DNA of 64,000 nt from contig JAIYDY010000032.1 in the NCBI GenBank assembly GCA_027487245.1, positions 1 through 64,000 of the forward strand. Direction: 5' to 3'. Of the stretch, positions 1 to 8,556 are shown piece by piece. The stretch's first letter is position 1, and each line of letters starts with the position of its first letter. The notes under the pieces are model-generated. The model was not told the origin of the DNA and searched no databases. It saw nothing but the letters and a program-made list of their open reading frames with translations. The position numbers and the translations under genes are program-made. Source of the DNA: Hyphomicrobiales bacterium. Lineage in GTDB: Bacteria; Pseudomonadota; Alphaproteobacteria; Rhizobiales; Beijerinckiaceae.

Positions 1-244
1 AAATAGTGAGCTCGAAAAACGCTAGACCGCCAATGTCTCATCAATGACTGACCCGAAGGCCAGTCCGCAAGAACATCGCCGTCCACGTTTCTCTTTCTGT
101 CTGCACTTGTCAAAGAGCGGCGCTTCAGGGACAACTTTTGCCGTGGCCCGAAGTGATTCGGGCTGGGGCAACCGTTTCTCTAGAGAAGCGCGGTCGCGGC
201 GTCGCCGTGTGGCGTTGCCGTCGGTGTGGAGCGGATATAGTCGG

Positions 245-268
245 GGGTGGGTTGAAGTGTCAACACCC
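245..268. repeat. Imperfect inverted repeat, possible operator
   Basis: The core GTTGA-AGTG-TCAAC (251-264) is flanked by GGGTG on the left and CACCC on the right, making an imperfect palindrome with a two-base offset. It lies about 330 bases upstream of the M23 gene in otherwise featureless DNA. It could be a regulator site or chance; no known operator consensus was recognised. Confidence 0.25.
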
Positions 269-526
269 ATTTTCGATCTTTTTTGCCGAATGTGCATTTT
301 TGTGCCCGCCGCATCGCTGAGCCAGCTGAAGAACATGGCATCCGGGGCTTCCAGCGCCTCGATTTGGCCTGAAATCGTTGTTTTGTGCAGATCGGCGGCC
401 AATTGATTATGTCCGCGCGGCGGGGCATGGTCTGCCGGGCGGCAGGTCAGGGACGCTCGCTTGCGCGCCGTTCTGTTGCAGCCGGCCCGTTTATGGCCCG
501 CCTTGCAATGTGAAGCGGCCCACAAG

Positions 527-554
527 ACACGATAGACACGACACGATAGACACC
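527..554. repeat. Two-copy 14-base tandem repeat
   Basis: ACACGATAGACACG (527-540) is followed directly by ACACGATAGACACC (541-554), differing only in the last base. It ends 40 bases before the ATG of the M23 gene, so it would lie in the promoter or 5' untranslated region. Two copies fit slippage duplication or a paired binding site. Confidence 0.6.
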
Positions 555-594
555 GCACCACCAGCCGCGAGAGACCGAGGAAGACCGGCCCGCC

Positions 595-2733
595 ATGAAC
601 AGTCACATTGCGGTTCCGTCGGAAGCACCGCACATGGTGCCGCTCTCGCGCTCGGCGTCGCGCGGAGCGGCATCAATGCAGGGCACTGACGGCAGGCGCC
701 CACCTGTCGCGGACGCCTATGGCGACAGCCGTTCGCTGGGCGATGAACCGGCCATCACGCTGGATCGCTCGGTTCATCCCTCGGCGGAGCGCCATGGCTT
801 TTCCTACCGCTGGCTGTTTGCCAGCCTTCTTGTCGGTGCCTGCGGCTGTGCGCTGCTTGGCGGCGCTGTCTATATTGCCGTGCAGGGCGACACGAGTTTT
901 GCCGAGATTCCCGAATTGGTCGTCGCCCCTGCTTCGGCGCCTGGTGACGTGGCGCCATCTGCACGCAAGGGCGACAAGCTGGTCCAGCAGGCCGCATTGC
1001 CCAGCGCGCGCCAGGTGATCAGGGCCCCCTTCACCCAGCGGGTTGGCGATCGCGAGGTCATCAAGAACCGTCCCTTCATCCGCTTGTCTGCCGGGCTGTC
1101 GCTGACGGCGGGCACCTTCTCGGCTGATATCCCGCCGTTCAATCCCTTGCGCCTGTTCTCCGAAGGCGGACCCTCCACCGAACGTCTGGCCGAGCAGGCC
1201 GGCGATGTCCCCGATGCCGACGTGTCGATGACAAAGCGCGATCTTGGTGGCATCGTCTTCGAGGATGCCGCGCCGGGACTGTCCGATGGCGAGATCATCG
1301 CGCAGATCGAGGAAGAGCGGGCCAACCAGGTTGCCGCGGGTCGCAGGGCCGTGCTGCCGATCCCGCCTCAACTGATGCTGAGCCGAACCCTGCGCTCGCT
1401 GGGCGAGCCGGCAGCAGGGCCCCTGTCCTGGGCACCGGCTACTGATACCAGCTTCTCGAACATCGAGGTGCGGGTGGTTCCGGAAAACGTCACGGAACTC
1501 GCCAAGACGCCCCATGCTGCGACGCGCGAGGCCCCGGTCGAGGAGCGCGTCCTGCTGATCAGGCGCGGCGAAGGCTTCGATGCGGTGCTCAGGAGCGCCG
1601 GCGCGACCCCGGAGCAGATCCGCACCATGGTTGCGGCGCTCGGCGGACGCACCCGCGTGCAGGGCCTGCCTGAAGGCCAGGTTGTGCAGATCATGACAGT
1701 AGCCGGCGCCCGCCCGTCGGAACCACGCCAGATTGTCCGGGTTTCGCTGGTGGCCGAGGGGCGGATTGAGACGATGATCGCGGTCAATGATCGGGGCGCC
1801 TTCGTGCCGGTCCAGCTCGCCCGCGAGGAAGAGGAGCCCCGCCCCCGGCGCGCGGCCCGGTCCGCGCGCGGGTCCGGCGACGAGGATGAAGACGACAGCA
1901 ATGAAGGCACCGGGGCGCGGCTCTATGACAGCCTTTATGAGACCGCACTGCGCTATGACATGCCGCGCCCGCTGATCGACGAGATGGTGCGGATCTTCGC
2001 CCATGACATGGATTTCCAGCGGCGGGTCAGCGGCGGCGACAGCCTCGAGGTGATCTTCACCGATGGCGACGATGGCGATGGCGCCCGCACCGAACTGCTT
2101 TTCGCGAGCCTTTCGGTGGCCGGCGAAACGCGCCGGGTTTTCCGCTTCCACGCGCCTGACGATGGCGTCATCGACTTCTTCGACGAGGATGGCCGCTCAC
2201 TCAAGAAATTCCTCGTCCGCAAGCCGGTGGCGGGCGATGCCGAAATGCGCTCGGGCTTCGGCATGCGCTTTCATCCAGTGTTGCGCTACTCGAAGATGCA
2301 CACAGGTGTCGATTGGGCCAATGGCCGGATCGGCACCCCGATCATCGCGGCGGGCCACGGAACCGTCATCAAGGCGGGCTGGGACACCGGCTATGGCCGG
2401 CGCGTCGAAATCCAGCACGCCAATGGCTACGTCACCACCTACTCGCACATGTCCACCTTCGGGCGCGGCATCGAGGAGGGAGCCCGCGTCCGGCAGGGCC
2501 AGGTCATCGGCACCATCGGCAATACCGGCCTTTCGACAGGTCCGCACCTTCACTACGAGGTCATTGTCAACGGCAACTTCGTCAATCCGATGAAGATCCG
2601 CCTGCCACGGGGCCGCGAACTCGACGGCCGGATCCTGGCGGAGTTCCGCCGGCAGCGCGAAGCGATCGAAGATCTGATCGTCCGTGGCGGCGGCTCGCGG
2701 GTTGTCGCCCAGCGCGACACCCGCCAGAACTGA
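595..2733 (+). CDS. M23 family metallopeptidase (murein endopeptidase), membrane anchored
   Basis: A 712-residue protein that probably cleaves peptidoglycan cross-links in the periplasm. A hydrophobic segment at about residues 73-95 looks like a signal anchor. A LysM/OapA-like stretch lies near residues 320-360 and a very acidic patch near 429-434. The C-terminal LytM fold carries the zinc and catalytic set: H560, H569 and D573 in HTGVD, and H651/H653 in HLHYE. All expected metal ligands are present, so it should be an active enzyme rather than an EnvC/NlpD-type activator. It stands alone after a long gene-free leader; the transporter gene begins 21 bases after its stop. The family call is firm; the exact substrate bond is inferred. 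Confidence 0.88.
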   Translation: MNSHIAVPSEAPHMVPLSRSASRGAASMQGTDGRRPPVADAYGDSRSLGDEPAITLDRSVHPSAERHGFSYRWLFASLLVGACGCALLGGAVYIAVQGDTSFAEIPELVVAPASAPGDVAPSARKGDKLVQQAALPSARQVIRAPFTQRVGDREVIKNRPFIRLSAGLSLTAGTFSADIPPFNPLRLFSEGGPSTERLAEQAGDVPDADVSMTKRDLGGIVFEDAAPGLSDGEIIAQIEEERANQVAAGRRAVLPIPPQLMLSRTLRSLGEPAAGPLSWAPATDTSFSNIEVRVVPENVTELAKTPHAATREAPVEERVLLIRRGEGFDAVLRSAGATPEQIRTMVAALGGRTRVQGLPEGQVVQIMTVAGARPSEPRQIVRVSLVAEGRIETMIAVNDRGAFVPVQLAREEEEPRPRRAARSARGSGDEDEDDSNEGTGARLYDSLYETALRYDMPRPLIDEMVRIFAHDMDFQRRVSGGDSLEVIFTDGDDGDGARTELLFASLSVAGETRRVFRFHAPDDGVIDFFDEDGRSLKKFLVRKPVAGDAEMRSGFGMRFHPVLRYSKMHTGVDWANGRIGTPIIAAGHGTVIKAGWDTGYGRRVEIQHANGYVTTYSHMSTFGRGIEEGARVRQGQVIGTIGNTGLSTGPHLHYEVIVNGNFVNPMKIRLPRGRELDGRILAEFRRQREAIEDLIVRGGGSRVVAQRDTRQN

Positions 2734-2754
2734 CCGGCACAGGGCCACTCGGGA

Positions 2755-3675
2755 ATGACTGCACTGCTGCTGATCGTCCTGCCGATTTTCGTGTTGATCG
2801 CGATCGGCTACCTCGGTCGCCGGACGGGCCTGCTCACCAACCGCACCGGCGACGGTCTGTCAGACTTCGTCTTCACGCTCGCTGTTCCGTGCCTGCTGTT
2901 CCGCACGCTGGCGCGCGCCGAAATCCCCCAGATCCAGCCCTGGGGCTACTGGATCGCCTACTTCACAGGCGTGCTGGTCTGCTGGACGCTGGCCATGTTC
3001 GTGGCCAGCCGCATCCTCGGCCGTAACGGTCCCGCCGTCGTGGCCTGCGGCTTCTCGGCAGCCCAGTCGAACACGGTCCTTGTCGGCATTCCCGTCATCC
3101 TGAAAGCCTTTGGCGACGCCGGTGCCGTGCCGCTGGCACTGTTGCTGGCGATCCACCTGCCGGTGACGATGACGGCGGCCACCCTGCTGGCGGAAGGCAG
3201 GCAGGCCTCGGCCCGCCAGATCATCGGCAAGCTGCTGACGCATCCGATCATCGTCGGCATCCTGCTAGGCTCCGCCTTCAGGCCACTGGCAGGCATCGCG
3301 CCCGAACCGTTGTGGACGGTCGTCGATCTGCTCGCCGGTACGGCTGTGCCCTGCGCGCTGGTCTGCCTCGGCATCGCCCTGCATCGCTACGGGCTCGAAA
3401 GCGGCCTGAAACTGCCGCTGATCCTCAGCGCACTCAAGCTTGGCCTGCACCCGCTGATTGTTTTCGTTCTGGCGACGATGGTGTTCAGCATGCCACCGGC
3501 CTGGTCAGGCGTCGCAGTGATGTTCGCGGCCTGCCCGTGCGGCATCAACGCCTATCTGTTTGCCGAGCGCTACAAGGACGGCATGGCTGAGGCCTCGACG
3601 GCAATTGCCCTTTCGACAGGGCTCTCTGTCATCACGATGGTCATGTGGCTCGCCATTCTCGGCGTGAAGGCCTGA
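2755..3675 (+). CDS. AEC family transporter (auxin efflux carrier superfamily)
   Basis: A 306-residue, very hydrophobic inner-membrane protein with about eight to ten membrane segments and the internally repeated layout of the AEC/bile-acid transporter fold. The N-terminus (ITS-like LLLIVLPIFVLIAIGYLG) and the C-terminal ACPCGINAYLFAERY stretch are typical of the family. Members export small organic acids in bacteria, but the substrate cannot be read from the sequence. It follows the M23 gene by 21 bases and may be cotranscribed. Its TGA stop abuts the stop of the convergent gluQ gene with no spacer. Confidence 0.85.
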   Translation: MTALLLIVLPIFVLIAIGYLGRRTGLLTNRTGDGLSDFVFTLAVPCLLFRTLARAEIPQIQPWGYWIAYFTGVLVCWTLAMFVASRILGRNGPAVVACGFSAAQSNTVLVGIPVILKAFGDAGAVPLALLLAIHLPVTMTAATLLAEGRQASARQIIGKLLTHPIIVGILLGSAFRPLAGIAPEPLWTVVDLLAGTAVPCALVCLGIALHRYGLESGLKLPLILSALKLGLHPLIVFVLATMVFSMPPAWSGVAVMFAACPCGINAYLFAERYKDGMAEASTAIALSTGLSVITMVMWLAILGVKA

Positions 3676-4545
3676 TCAGGCAAAGCCGAGCCGTCGGCGC
3701 ACGTCGGCCGGCGTCATGCCTGCCTCCCGAAGGTCCGCCAACGCCGGCGCATTCCGGCTTTTGGCAAGCTTCTGACCTTGCTCGTCGAGCACCAGATCAT
3801 GGAACTGGTAGTGCGGCGTGGGCAGCCCCAGCAGCTTTTGCAGCACGACATGGATGTCGGTCGCCGCTTCCAGGTCGCGCCCTCTCACCACATGGGTCAC
3901 GCCCTGAAGCGCATCATCCACCACCACGGACAGATGATAACTTGTCGGCGTGTGCTTGCGCGCCAGCACCACATCGCCCCAGCGTTCAGGTCTGATCGGA
4001 CACGGCGTCACTGGCCTGTCTGGCGCAAACAGCTTGTAGCCCGCATCCGGGCCAGCCGCATCGAGCGCGCGCGCCATATCGAGCCGACAGGCCAGGACAG
4101 TTTCGACGTCGACGTCGAGCCGCCCCAATCCGGCCCCATCAAGCGCGGGGCGGCAGGTCCCTGGATAGAGCGGCGCGCCATCGGGGTCGTGGCGTGCTGC
4201 AAGCCCGCTTGCCGCCCAGGCCGACCGGATGTCGCTGCGCGAGCACCGGCAGGAATAGACCAGCCCGCGACCATGCAAGACATCAAGCGCCGCGTGGTAG
4301 TCGGCCATGTGCTCCGACTGTCGCCGCACCACACTCTCGAAGCGGATGCCGAGCCAGTCCAGATCGGAGATGATCGCTGCCTCGAAGACTGGCCGGCTCC
4401 GTTCGGCGTCGATATCCTCGATCCGAAGCAGCAGGCGACCACCCAGGCGGCGGGCCTCGGCCTCATTGCGTAAGGCCGACAGGGCGTGCCCCAGATGCAG
4501 ACGTCCGTTCGGGCTCGGCGCAAATCGGAAAACGGGTGGCGACAT
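3676..4545 (-). CDS. gluQ: tRNA glutamyl-Q(34) synthetase GluQRS
   Basis: A 289-residue paralogue of the catalytic half of glutamyl-tRNA synthetase. The family attaches glutamate to queuosine at position 34 of tRNA-Asp. The class I signature is at residues 6-20 (FAPSPNGRLHLGH), the KMSKS-like loop is KLAKS near residue 256, and the zinc site characteristic of GluQRS is present as C99, C101, Y127 and C131. There is no anticodon-binding domain, as expected. It is divergent from the glycosylase gene and convergent, stop to stop, with the AEC transporter. The assignment is secure because ligand spacing matches GluQRS rather than full-length GltX. Confidence 0.93.
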   Translation of the reverse strand: MSPPVFRFAPSPNGRLHLGHALSALRNEAEARRLGGRLLLRIEDIDAERSRPVFEAAIISDLDWLGIRFESVVRRQSEHMADYHAALDVLHGRGLVYSCRCSRSDIRSAWAASGLAARHDPDGAPLYPGTCRPALDGAGLGRLDVDVETVLACRLDMARALDAAGPDAGYKLFAPDRPVTPCPIRPERWGDVVLARKHTPTSYHLSVVVDDALQGVTHVVRGRDLEAATDIHVVLQKLLGLPTPHYQFHDLVLDEQGQKLAKSRNAPALADLREAGMTPADVRRRLGFA

Positions 4546-4622
4546 GGCGTGTCCTGTGATTCGCGTCGCGTCCTGCCATAAGGCACAAGCAGGCCCCGAA
4601 GCGCAGCCGGAAGATAGCCATC

Positions 4623-5267
4623 ATGACGCGGCGGATCGAGAGCGACAGCGACATCACGGAAGGCCTTCTTCAACTGGAGCAGGCAGAGCCGCGCTTTGCG
4701 GCCATCATCGCGCTGGCCGGACCGGTGCCCCTGCGCCGCGCGGATCCCGGCTTTCAAGGCCTGGCGCGCATCATTGTCTCGCAGCAGGTTTCCGTGGCCT
4801 CGGCCCGCGCCATCTGGGAGCGCGTGCAACGCCGCTATCCGGGACTTGGTCCCGGCGACATCTTGGCAGCCACGGAGATGGACTTGCGCGAGTGCGGCCT
4901 GTCAGGCCCGAAGATCAGGACCATACGGACATTGGCCGAAGCAGCCACATCGGGCCGGCTCGATTTGCCCGCTCTGGCTGTTGCCCACCCGGACGCGGTT
5001 CGCACCGTGATGACGGCCGTGCCGGGCATCGGACCCTGGACCGCCGACATCTACCTGATGTTCCATCTCGGCCACGCCGATGTCTTCGCACCCGGCGATC
5101 TGGCCTTGCAGGAAGCGGTGCGCATCGGCTTTGCCCAGGCAGCCCGGCCCTCGGCGAAGGAACTGGCAACCATGGCCATGGCCTGGTCGCCATGGCGCGC
5201 CGTGGCAGCGCGCCTGCTCTGGGCCTACTATGCCGCAGTCAAGTCCCGCGATGGGGTCGGGCTGTAG
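4623..5267 (+). CDS. DNA-3-methyladenine glycosylase II (AlkA-like, HhH-GPD)
   Basis: A 214-residue base-excision repair glycosylase that removes alkylated purines from DNA. A helix-hairpin-helix (VPGIGPWTADIY, about residues 137-148) precedes the Gly/Pro-rich loop and the catalytic aspartate in FAPGDLAL (about residue 159). The long N-terminal domain of E. coli AlkA is missing, as in the short rhizobial and yeast Mag-type members. It starts at 4623, divergent from gluQ with a 77-base shared promoter region. Its stop lies 9 bases from the end of the convergent aldolase gene. Confidence 0.88.
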   Translation: MTRRIESDSDITEGLLQLEQAEPRFAAIIALAGPVPLRRADPGFQGLARIIVSQQVSVASARAIWERVQRRYPGLGPGDILAATEMDLRECGLSGPKIRTIRTLAEAATSGRLDLPALAVAHPDAVRTVMTAVPGIGPWTADIYLMFHLGHADVFAPGDLALQEAVRIGFAQAARPSAKELATMAMAWSPWRAVAARLLWAYYAAVKSRDGVGL

Positions 5268-5276
5268 GCGCTGCCG

Positions 5277-6080
5277 TCAGTAAGTCCGCGCGCCGGCAGC
5301 CTTTCCCGCACCGCGCGCCACGGCCAGTTCGGCCTTGGCAGCGTTCTTCAGCAGCACCTGATCGGTGGCGATCGAGCTCATGTGAAAGCCCCGCGCGATC
5401 ATCTCGGCAGCCCGCGCGCCGGTCATCGAGAAACAGCTTGCGATCTTGCCATGGGCCTTGCAGCGCTGCGCCACGTGGGTCAGGGCCTTGTCCACCTCGG
5501 GGTGGAACTGGTCGACGGTGGCACCATGGGTCAGCGCGATCGACAGGTCGGATGGACCGACAAACACGCCATCGATGCCCGGTACGGCGAGGATGTCGTC
5601 GAGCAGGTCAAGCGCCTGACGCGTCTCGATCATGGCAATCGCCAGCGTGATATCGTTGGCGCTCTTGAGGTAGGCCTCGCCGTCCAGGCCAGTCAGGCCA
5701 GTGGCGCGATAGGGGCCCCAGCTGCGTTCGCCCAATGGCGGATACTTGCAGTAGCCCGCTAAAGCCTTTGCATCCGCCAGCGAGTTGATCATCGGCGCGA
5801 TGATGCCGACCGCTCCCGCATCGAGCATACGCGACGCTTCCGGGAAGGCTCCCACCGGCGGGCGCACGAACACGGCCTTGCCGGCAACAGCGGCCGCACC
5901 AATCGCCAGAATGGCAGACTGGGTTGTGTGCAGGCCATGCTGCATGTCGATGACGGCGGTATCGAAGCCGTCCCGCATCAGGCTCTCTGTCACCAGCGGC
6001 TCGGCAAGCCCGATGAAGGCGGCATAGGCAGGCGTGCCGCCGCGCAGCGATGCGGCAAAGCTGGTGAAGACGTTCGACAT
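5277..6080 (-). CDS. HpcH/HpaI-type aldolase (4-hydroxy-2-oxoheptanedioate aldolase family)
   Basis: A 267-residue class II metal-dependent aldolase that would cleave or form 4-hydroxy-2-oxo acids, giving pyruvate and an aldehyde. Family motifs are visible: AVIDMQHG (about 43-50) with the catalytic His, the substrate-binding Arg in VRPP, the metal-ligand Glu in MIETRQA and the GVFVGPSDLSIALTHG segment with the metal-ligand Asp. The ATG at 6080 was chosen over a longer frame because it follows GGGGA and matches the family N-terminus. No aromatic-catabolism genes flank it, so the natural substrate is unknown. Confidence 0.87.
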   Translation of the reverse strand: MSNVFTSFAASLRGGTPAYAAFIGLAEPLVTESLMRDGFDTAVIDMQHGLHTTQSAILAIGAAAVAGKAVFVRPPVGAFPEASRMLDAGAVGIIAPMINSLADAKALAGYCKYPPLGERSWGPYRATGLTGLDGEAYLKSANDITLAIAMIETRQALDLLDDILAVPGIDGVFVGPSDLSIALTHGATVDQFHPEVDKALTHVAQRCKAHGKIASCFSMTGARAAEMIARGFHMSSIATDQVLLKNAAKAELAVARGAGKAAGARTY

Positions 6081-6170
6081 GGCATTTCCCCGGGGAGCGT
6101 TTTCTGATGATGGTCGTCTGAGCGTCGTGCAGGCGCAGGACGTTGATCCCATCAAAGCAGGCAGCTGTGC

Positions 6171-6201
6171 AAAAAGAAACGCCCGGCAAGTTACCGGGCG
6201 T
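6171..6201 (-). terminator. Intrinsic terminator of the DUF1476 gene
   Basis: Arms ACGCCCGG (6179-6186) and CCGGGCGT (6194-6201) form an 8-bp stem. Read on the minus strand the stem is followed by TTTCTTTTT. It lies about 40 bases beyond the stop of the DUF1476 gene and ahead of the aldolase gene, so it separates the two minus-strand genes. Confidence 0.8.
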
Positions 6202-6242
6202 CATGCGTTTCGGGCGGGGCGCGCAATCTGATTGCGGCTGCG

Positions 6243-6566
6243 TCAGCCCTTGGCGCGGATTTCCTCGACGGCCTTTGCCATCAACTCGTCCATGGTGCGG
6301 CGGATCTGGTGGTCGCTCTGGTCGACACCGCCTGCGGCAAGGTCAGCCTTGATCTTGCGCAGGACATCGTCATCCCCGGCTTCCTCGAAATCGGCCATGA
6401 CCACCGACTTGGCATAGGCCTCAGCCTCGTCGGGCGACTTGCCGAGCTTCTCAGCAGCCCACAGACCCAACATCTTGTTGCGCCGCGCCGTGGCTTTGAA
6501 CTGAAGCGCCTCGTCATGGGCAAATTTGTTCTCGAAGGCATCCTTGCGGTCATCCATGCCGGCCAT
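6243..6566 (-). CDS. F1-ATPase inhibitor subunit zeta (DUF1476)
   Basis: A 107-residue, mostly helical protein of the alphaproteobacterial DUF1476 family. In Paracoccus denitrificans this family is the zeta subunit, which inhibits ATP hydrolysis by the F1FO ATP synthase. Conserved blocks are visible: DDRKDAFENKFAHDEAL near the N-terminus, ATARRNKMLGLWAAEKLG, and DHQIRRTMDELMAKA near the C-terminus. The ATG at 6566 has AGGAG six bases upstream and removes an unrelated N-terminal extension. It is divergent from purC, a neighbourhood common in Rhizobiales, and ends in its own terminator. Function is inferred from the family. Confidence 0.9.
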   Translation of the reverse strand: MAGMDDRKDAFENKFAHDEALQFKATARRNKMLGLWAAEKLGKSPDEAEAYAKSVVMADFEEAGDDDVLRKIKADLAAGGVDQSDHQIRRTMDELMAKAVEEIRAKG

Positions 6567-6799
6567 GGCAAACTCCTGTGGTCGATTGAGGGCCGAAGCG
6601 CGCTGCGCGTCGCCCGGCATATAGCGACCCGGCCCGGGTTTCACCAGCGCCGGATCGCTCCGGAAGGTGCCTGTCAGCCCAAAAACTTGCGCTTGGACGG
6701 CGAAACCGCCATATGGGCGCTGAACCGTCAAATGTCTGGCTTGTCAGCTCAGGTGAGCGCATTGTCGCCAGCGACTTCCTCAAACTGCGGATGATCCCC

Positions 6800-7564
6800 A
6801 TGACCCGTCGCCGTCGCATCTACGAGGGCAAGGCCAAGGTCCTTTATGAAGGCCCCGAACCCGGCACACTGATCCAGCATTTCAAGGACGATGCCACTGC
6901 CTTCAACGCGCAGAAGCACGAGGTCATCGACGGCAAGGGTGTCCTGAACAACCGGATCAGCGAATTCCTGTTCCAGAACCTCAACGACATGGGCGTGCCC
7001 ACGCACTTCATCCGCCGGCTCAACATGCGCGAACAGCTGATTCGCGAGGTCGAGATCATCCCGCTCGAAGTCGTGGTGCGCAACATCGCGGCCGGCTCGC
7101 TGTCGAAGAAGCTCGGCATCGAGGAAGGCACCCAGTTGCCGCGCTCGATCATCGAATTCTACTACAAGAACGACGAGCTCGGCGACCCGATGGTCTCCGA
7201 GGAGCACATCACGGCGTTCGGGTGGGCCACGCCGCAAGAGATCGACGACATCATGGCGCTCGCCATCCGCGTCAACGATTTCCTCTCCGGCCTGTTCCTC
7301 GGGGCAGGCATCCGTCTTGTCGACTTCAAGATCGAATGCGGCCGGCTCTGGGAAGGCGAATTGATGCGCATTGTCATCGCAGATGAGATCAGCCCGGATT
7401 CGTGCCGGCTCTGGGACGTCAAGACCAAGGACAAGATGGACAAGGACCGCTTCCGCAAGGACATGGGCGGCCTGATCGAAGCCTATACCGAAGTGGCACG
7501 CCGGCTTGGCATCATCGTCGAGGGCGAGCGCCCCGTCACCAACGGCCCGCGCCTCGTGCAGTGA
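6800..7564 (+). CDS. purC: Phosphoribosylaminoimidazole-succinocarboxamide synthase
   Basis: A 254-residue SAICAR synthetase joining aspartate to CAIR in de novo purine synthesis, using ATP. The N-terminal [15 protein letters not shown] motif and the SPDSCRLWD signature are both present, and the length equals the usual bacterial form. The start at 6800 matches the family; an in-frame ATG at 6791 would add three residues. It heads a purine gene run (purC, lipoprotein, purS, purQ) and is divergent from the zeta-subunit gene. Confidence 0.95.
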   Translation: MTRRRRIYEGKAKVLYEGPEPGTLIQHFKDDATAFNAQKHEVIDGKGVLNNRISEFLFQNLNDMGVPTHFIRRLNMREQLIREVEIIPLEVVVRNIAAGSLSKKLGIEEGTQLPRSIIEFYYKNDELGDPMVSEEHITAFGWATPQEIDDIMALAIRVNDFLSGLFLGAGIRLVDFKIECGRLWEGELMRIVIADEISPDSCRLWDVKTKDKMDKDRFRKDMGGLIEAYTEVARRLGIIVEGERPVTNGPRLVQ

Positions 7565-7577
7565 GGCTGACGGCGGC

Positions 7578-8165
7578 ATGCCCCGCCCGTGGCACCTGAG
7601 GCAGCGGGCCACAAGGCTGGCCCTGCTGGGCATTCTCGGCGCAATGCTGCCCGGTTGCAGCCTGCTGCCGGCGATGAACTACGGATTTTCGACACTGCCG
7701 CTGGTTCCTGCCGAGGGCTGGGCCCCGTTGCCGACCGCCCGATGGCTGCTGGATCCCGGGATCGAGCCGGATGTGCTCACCTTTTGTCCGGCACCATCGT
7801 GCCCGCGCGAGGGCTTCGTCGCCACGATGGAACTGTCGGGCCGCGAGCGGCAGGTCGCCGATCTCGTCATGACTGACCCGGTGCGCATCCTGTCAGCGGC
7901 ACGGTCGACCACGCACTCCGCCCGCACGGCCGGGAATGGCAAGCAGGCGGCGCCTCGCCCGGCGCGCGGCCGCACCAGCATTGTCCCTGTCACGGTCGGT
8001 GCCTGGCGCGGCGGGCTGGTGACACTTCATCCGGCGAAAGCGGACGGACGCCCGGCCCATGTCGTGATTCTGGGCTGGCGCGGACACGAACAGGCAAGAC
8101 TCCTGATCGCGGTCGGGGCCAGCGCCGGGGCCGCCGAAGCCCATGCCCGTCAGGCAATCGAGTAA
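7578..8165 (+). CDS. Putative lipoprotein of unknown function
   Basis: A 195-residue protein with a type II signal: basic N-terminus, hydrophobic core, then the lipobox MLPGCS with the acylated Cys near residue 27. The mature part has no domain I recognise; it has a low-complexity Ala/Arg region around residues 108-135 and a short beta-rich C-terminal half. It begins 13 bases after purC and so probably shares its transcript. Its position interrupts the purC-purS run. The start was chosen at 7578 because an upstream extension would bury the signal sequence. Confidence 0.6.
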   Translation: MPRPWHLRQRATRLALLGILGAMLPGCSLLPAMNYGFSTLPLVPAEGWAPLPTARWLLDPGIEPDVLTFCPAPSCPREGFVATMELSGRERQVADLVMTDPVRILSAARSTTHSARTAGNGKQAAPRPARGRTSIVPVTVGAWRGGLVTLHPAKADGRPAHVVILGWRGHEQARLLIAVGASAGAAEAHARQAIE

Positions 8166-8288
8166 CGGGCCGCAAAAAACCCGCGCCGGACCAGCGTTGC
8201 GGGCTTGCACGAAGCCGGCCGATGGGGTTTGACGGGGCATGCGTCTGGCGTCACCGCCATCCACGGTCAGCCCTGCCCGGAGCCCGCC

Positions 8289-8306
8289 ATGAAAGCCGTT
8301 CCATGA
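8289..8306 (+). other. Five-codon mini-ORF overlapping the purS start
   Basis: ATG at 8289 reads Met-Lys-Ala-Val-Pro and stops at TGA 8304-8306, which overlaps the purS ATG in the sequence ATGA. A GGAG (8279-8282) sits six bases before this ATG but 20 bases before the purS ATG. The start context CCATGAAAGCC occurs twice (8287-8297 and 8301-8311), so it may be a local duplication of the purS start or a true coupling leader. Confidence 0.4.
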
Positions 8307-8545
8307 AAGCCCGCGTCACCGTCACGCTCAAGACCGGCGTTCTCGACCCGCAGGGCAAGGCCATCGAAGGTGCTCTCGCCTCGCTCGGGGTGGACGGCGT
8401 GTCATCGGTGCGTCAGGGCAAGGTCTTCGACATCGAATTGTCCGGCAACGATCAGGCTTCGGCCCACGCCGCACTGACCACGGCTTGCGAGAAGCTTCTG
8501 GCCAACACGGTCATCGAGAACTACCGCATCGACCTGGTGGCCTGA
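8303..8545 (+). CDS. purS: Phosphoribosylformylglycinamidine synthase subunit PurS
   Basis: An 80-residue small subunit of the three-part FGAM synthase (PurS-PurQ-PurL), which bridges the glutaminase and synthase subunits. The fold signature VTLKTGVLDPQGKAIEGAL at residues 5-23 and the C-terminal NTVIENYRID are diagnostic. The ATG at 8303 gives the family N-terminus directly; the nearest good ribosome site points instead to the mini-ORF at 8289. purQ follows after 11 bases. purL is not in this window. Confidence 0.94.
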   Translation: MKARVTVTLKTGVLDPQGKAIEGALASLGVDGVSSVRQGKVFDIELSGNDQASAHAALTTACEKLLANTVIENYRIDLVA

Positions 8546-8556
8546 GGACCGGTTCC

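Larger units (their letters stand above)
1..594. other. Gene-free leader region upstream of the M23 peptidase gene
   Basis: No open frame here has a recognisable domain; the frames on both strands are the unpunctuated kind expected in GC-rich DNA. The stretch holds an inverted repeat at about 245-268, a T-rich patch near 272-302 and a short tandem repeat at 527-554 just before the peptidase gene. It probably carries the promoter of that gene, but no convincing -35/-10 pair was identified. Confidence 0.5.

Noticed and set aside
22-633. A 203-residue minus-strand frame in the leader region
   Set aside because: Arg/Cys-rich text with no domain, overlapping the start of the M23 gene; most likely non-coding.
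673-2151. A 492-residue antisense frame opposite the M23 peptidase gene
   Set aside because: No domain, no signal and no ribosome site; the sense strand carries the complete metal-binding set.
8171-8203. Terminator-like CCCGC/GCGGG stem followed by T6 on the minus strand
   Set aside because: The stem is only five pairs with a long loop, and no minus-strand gene lies upstream of it; a competing plus-strand pairing (CCGCAA/TTGCGG) exists. Too weak to call.
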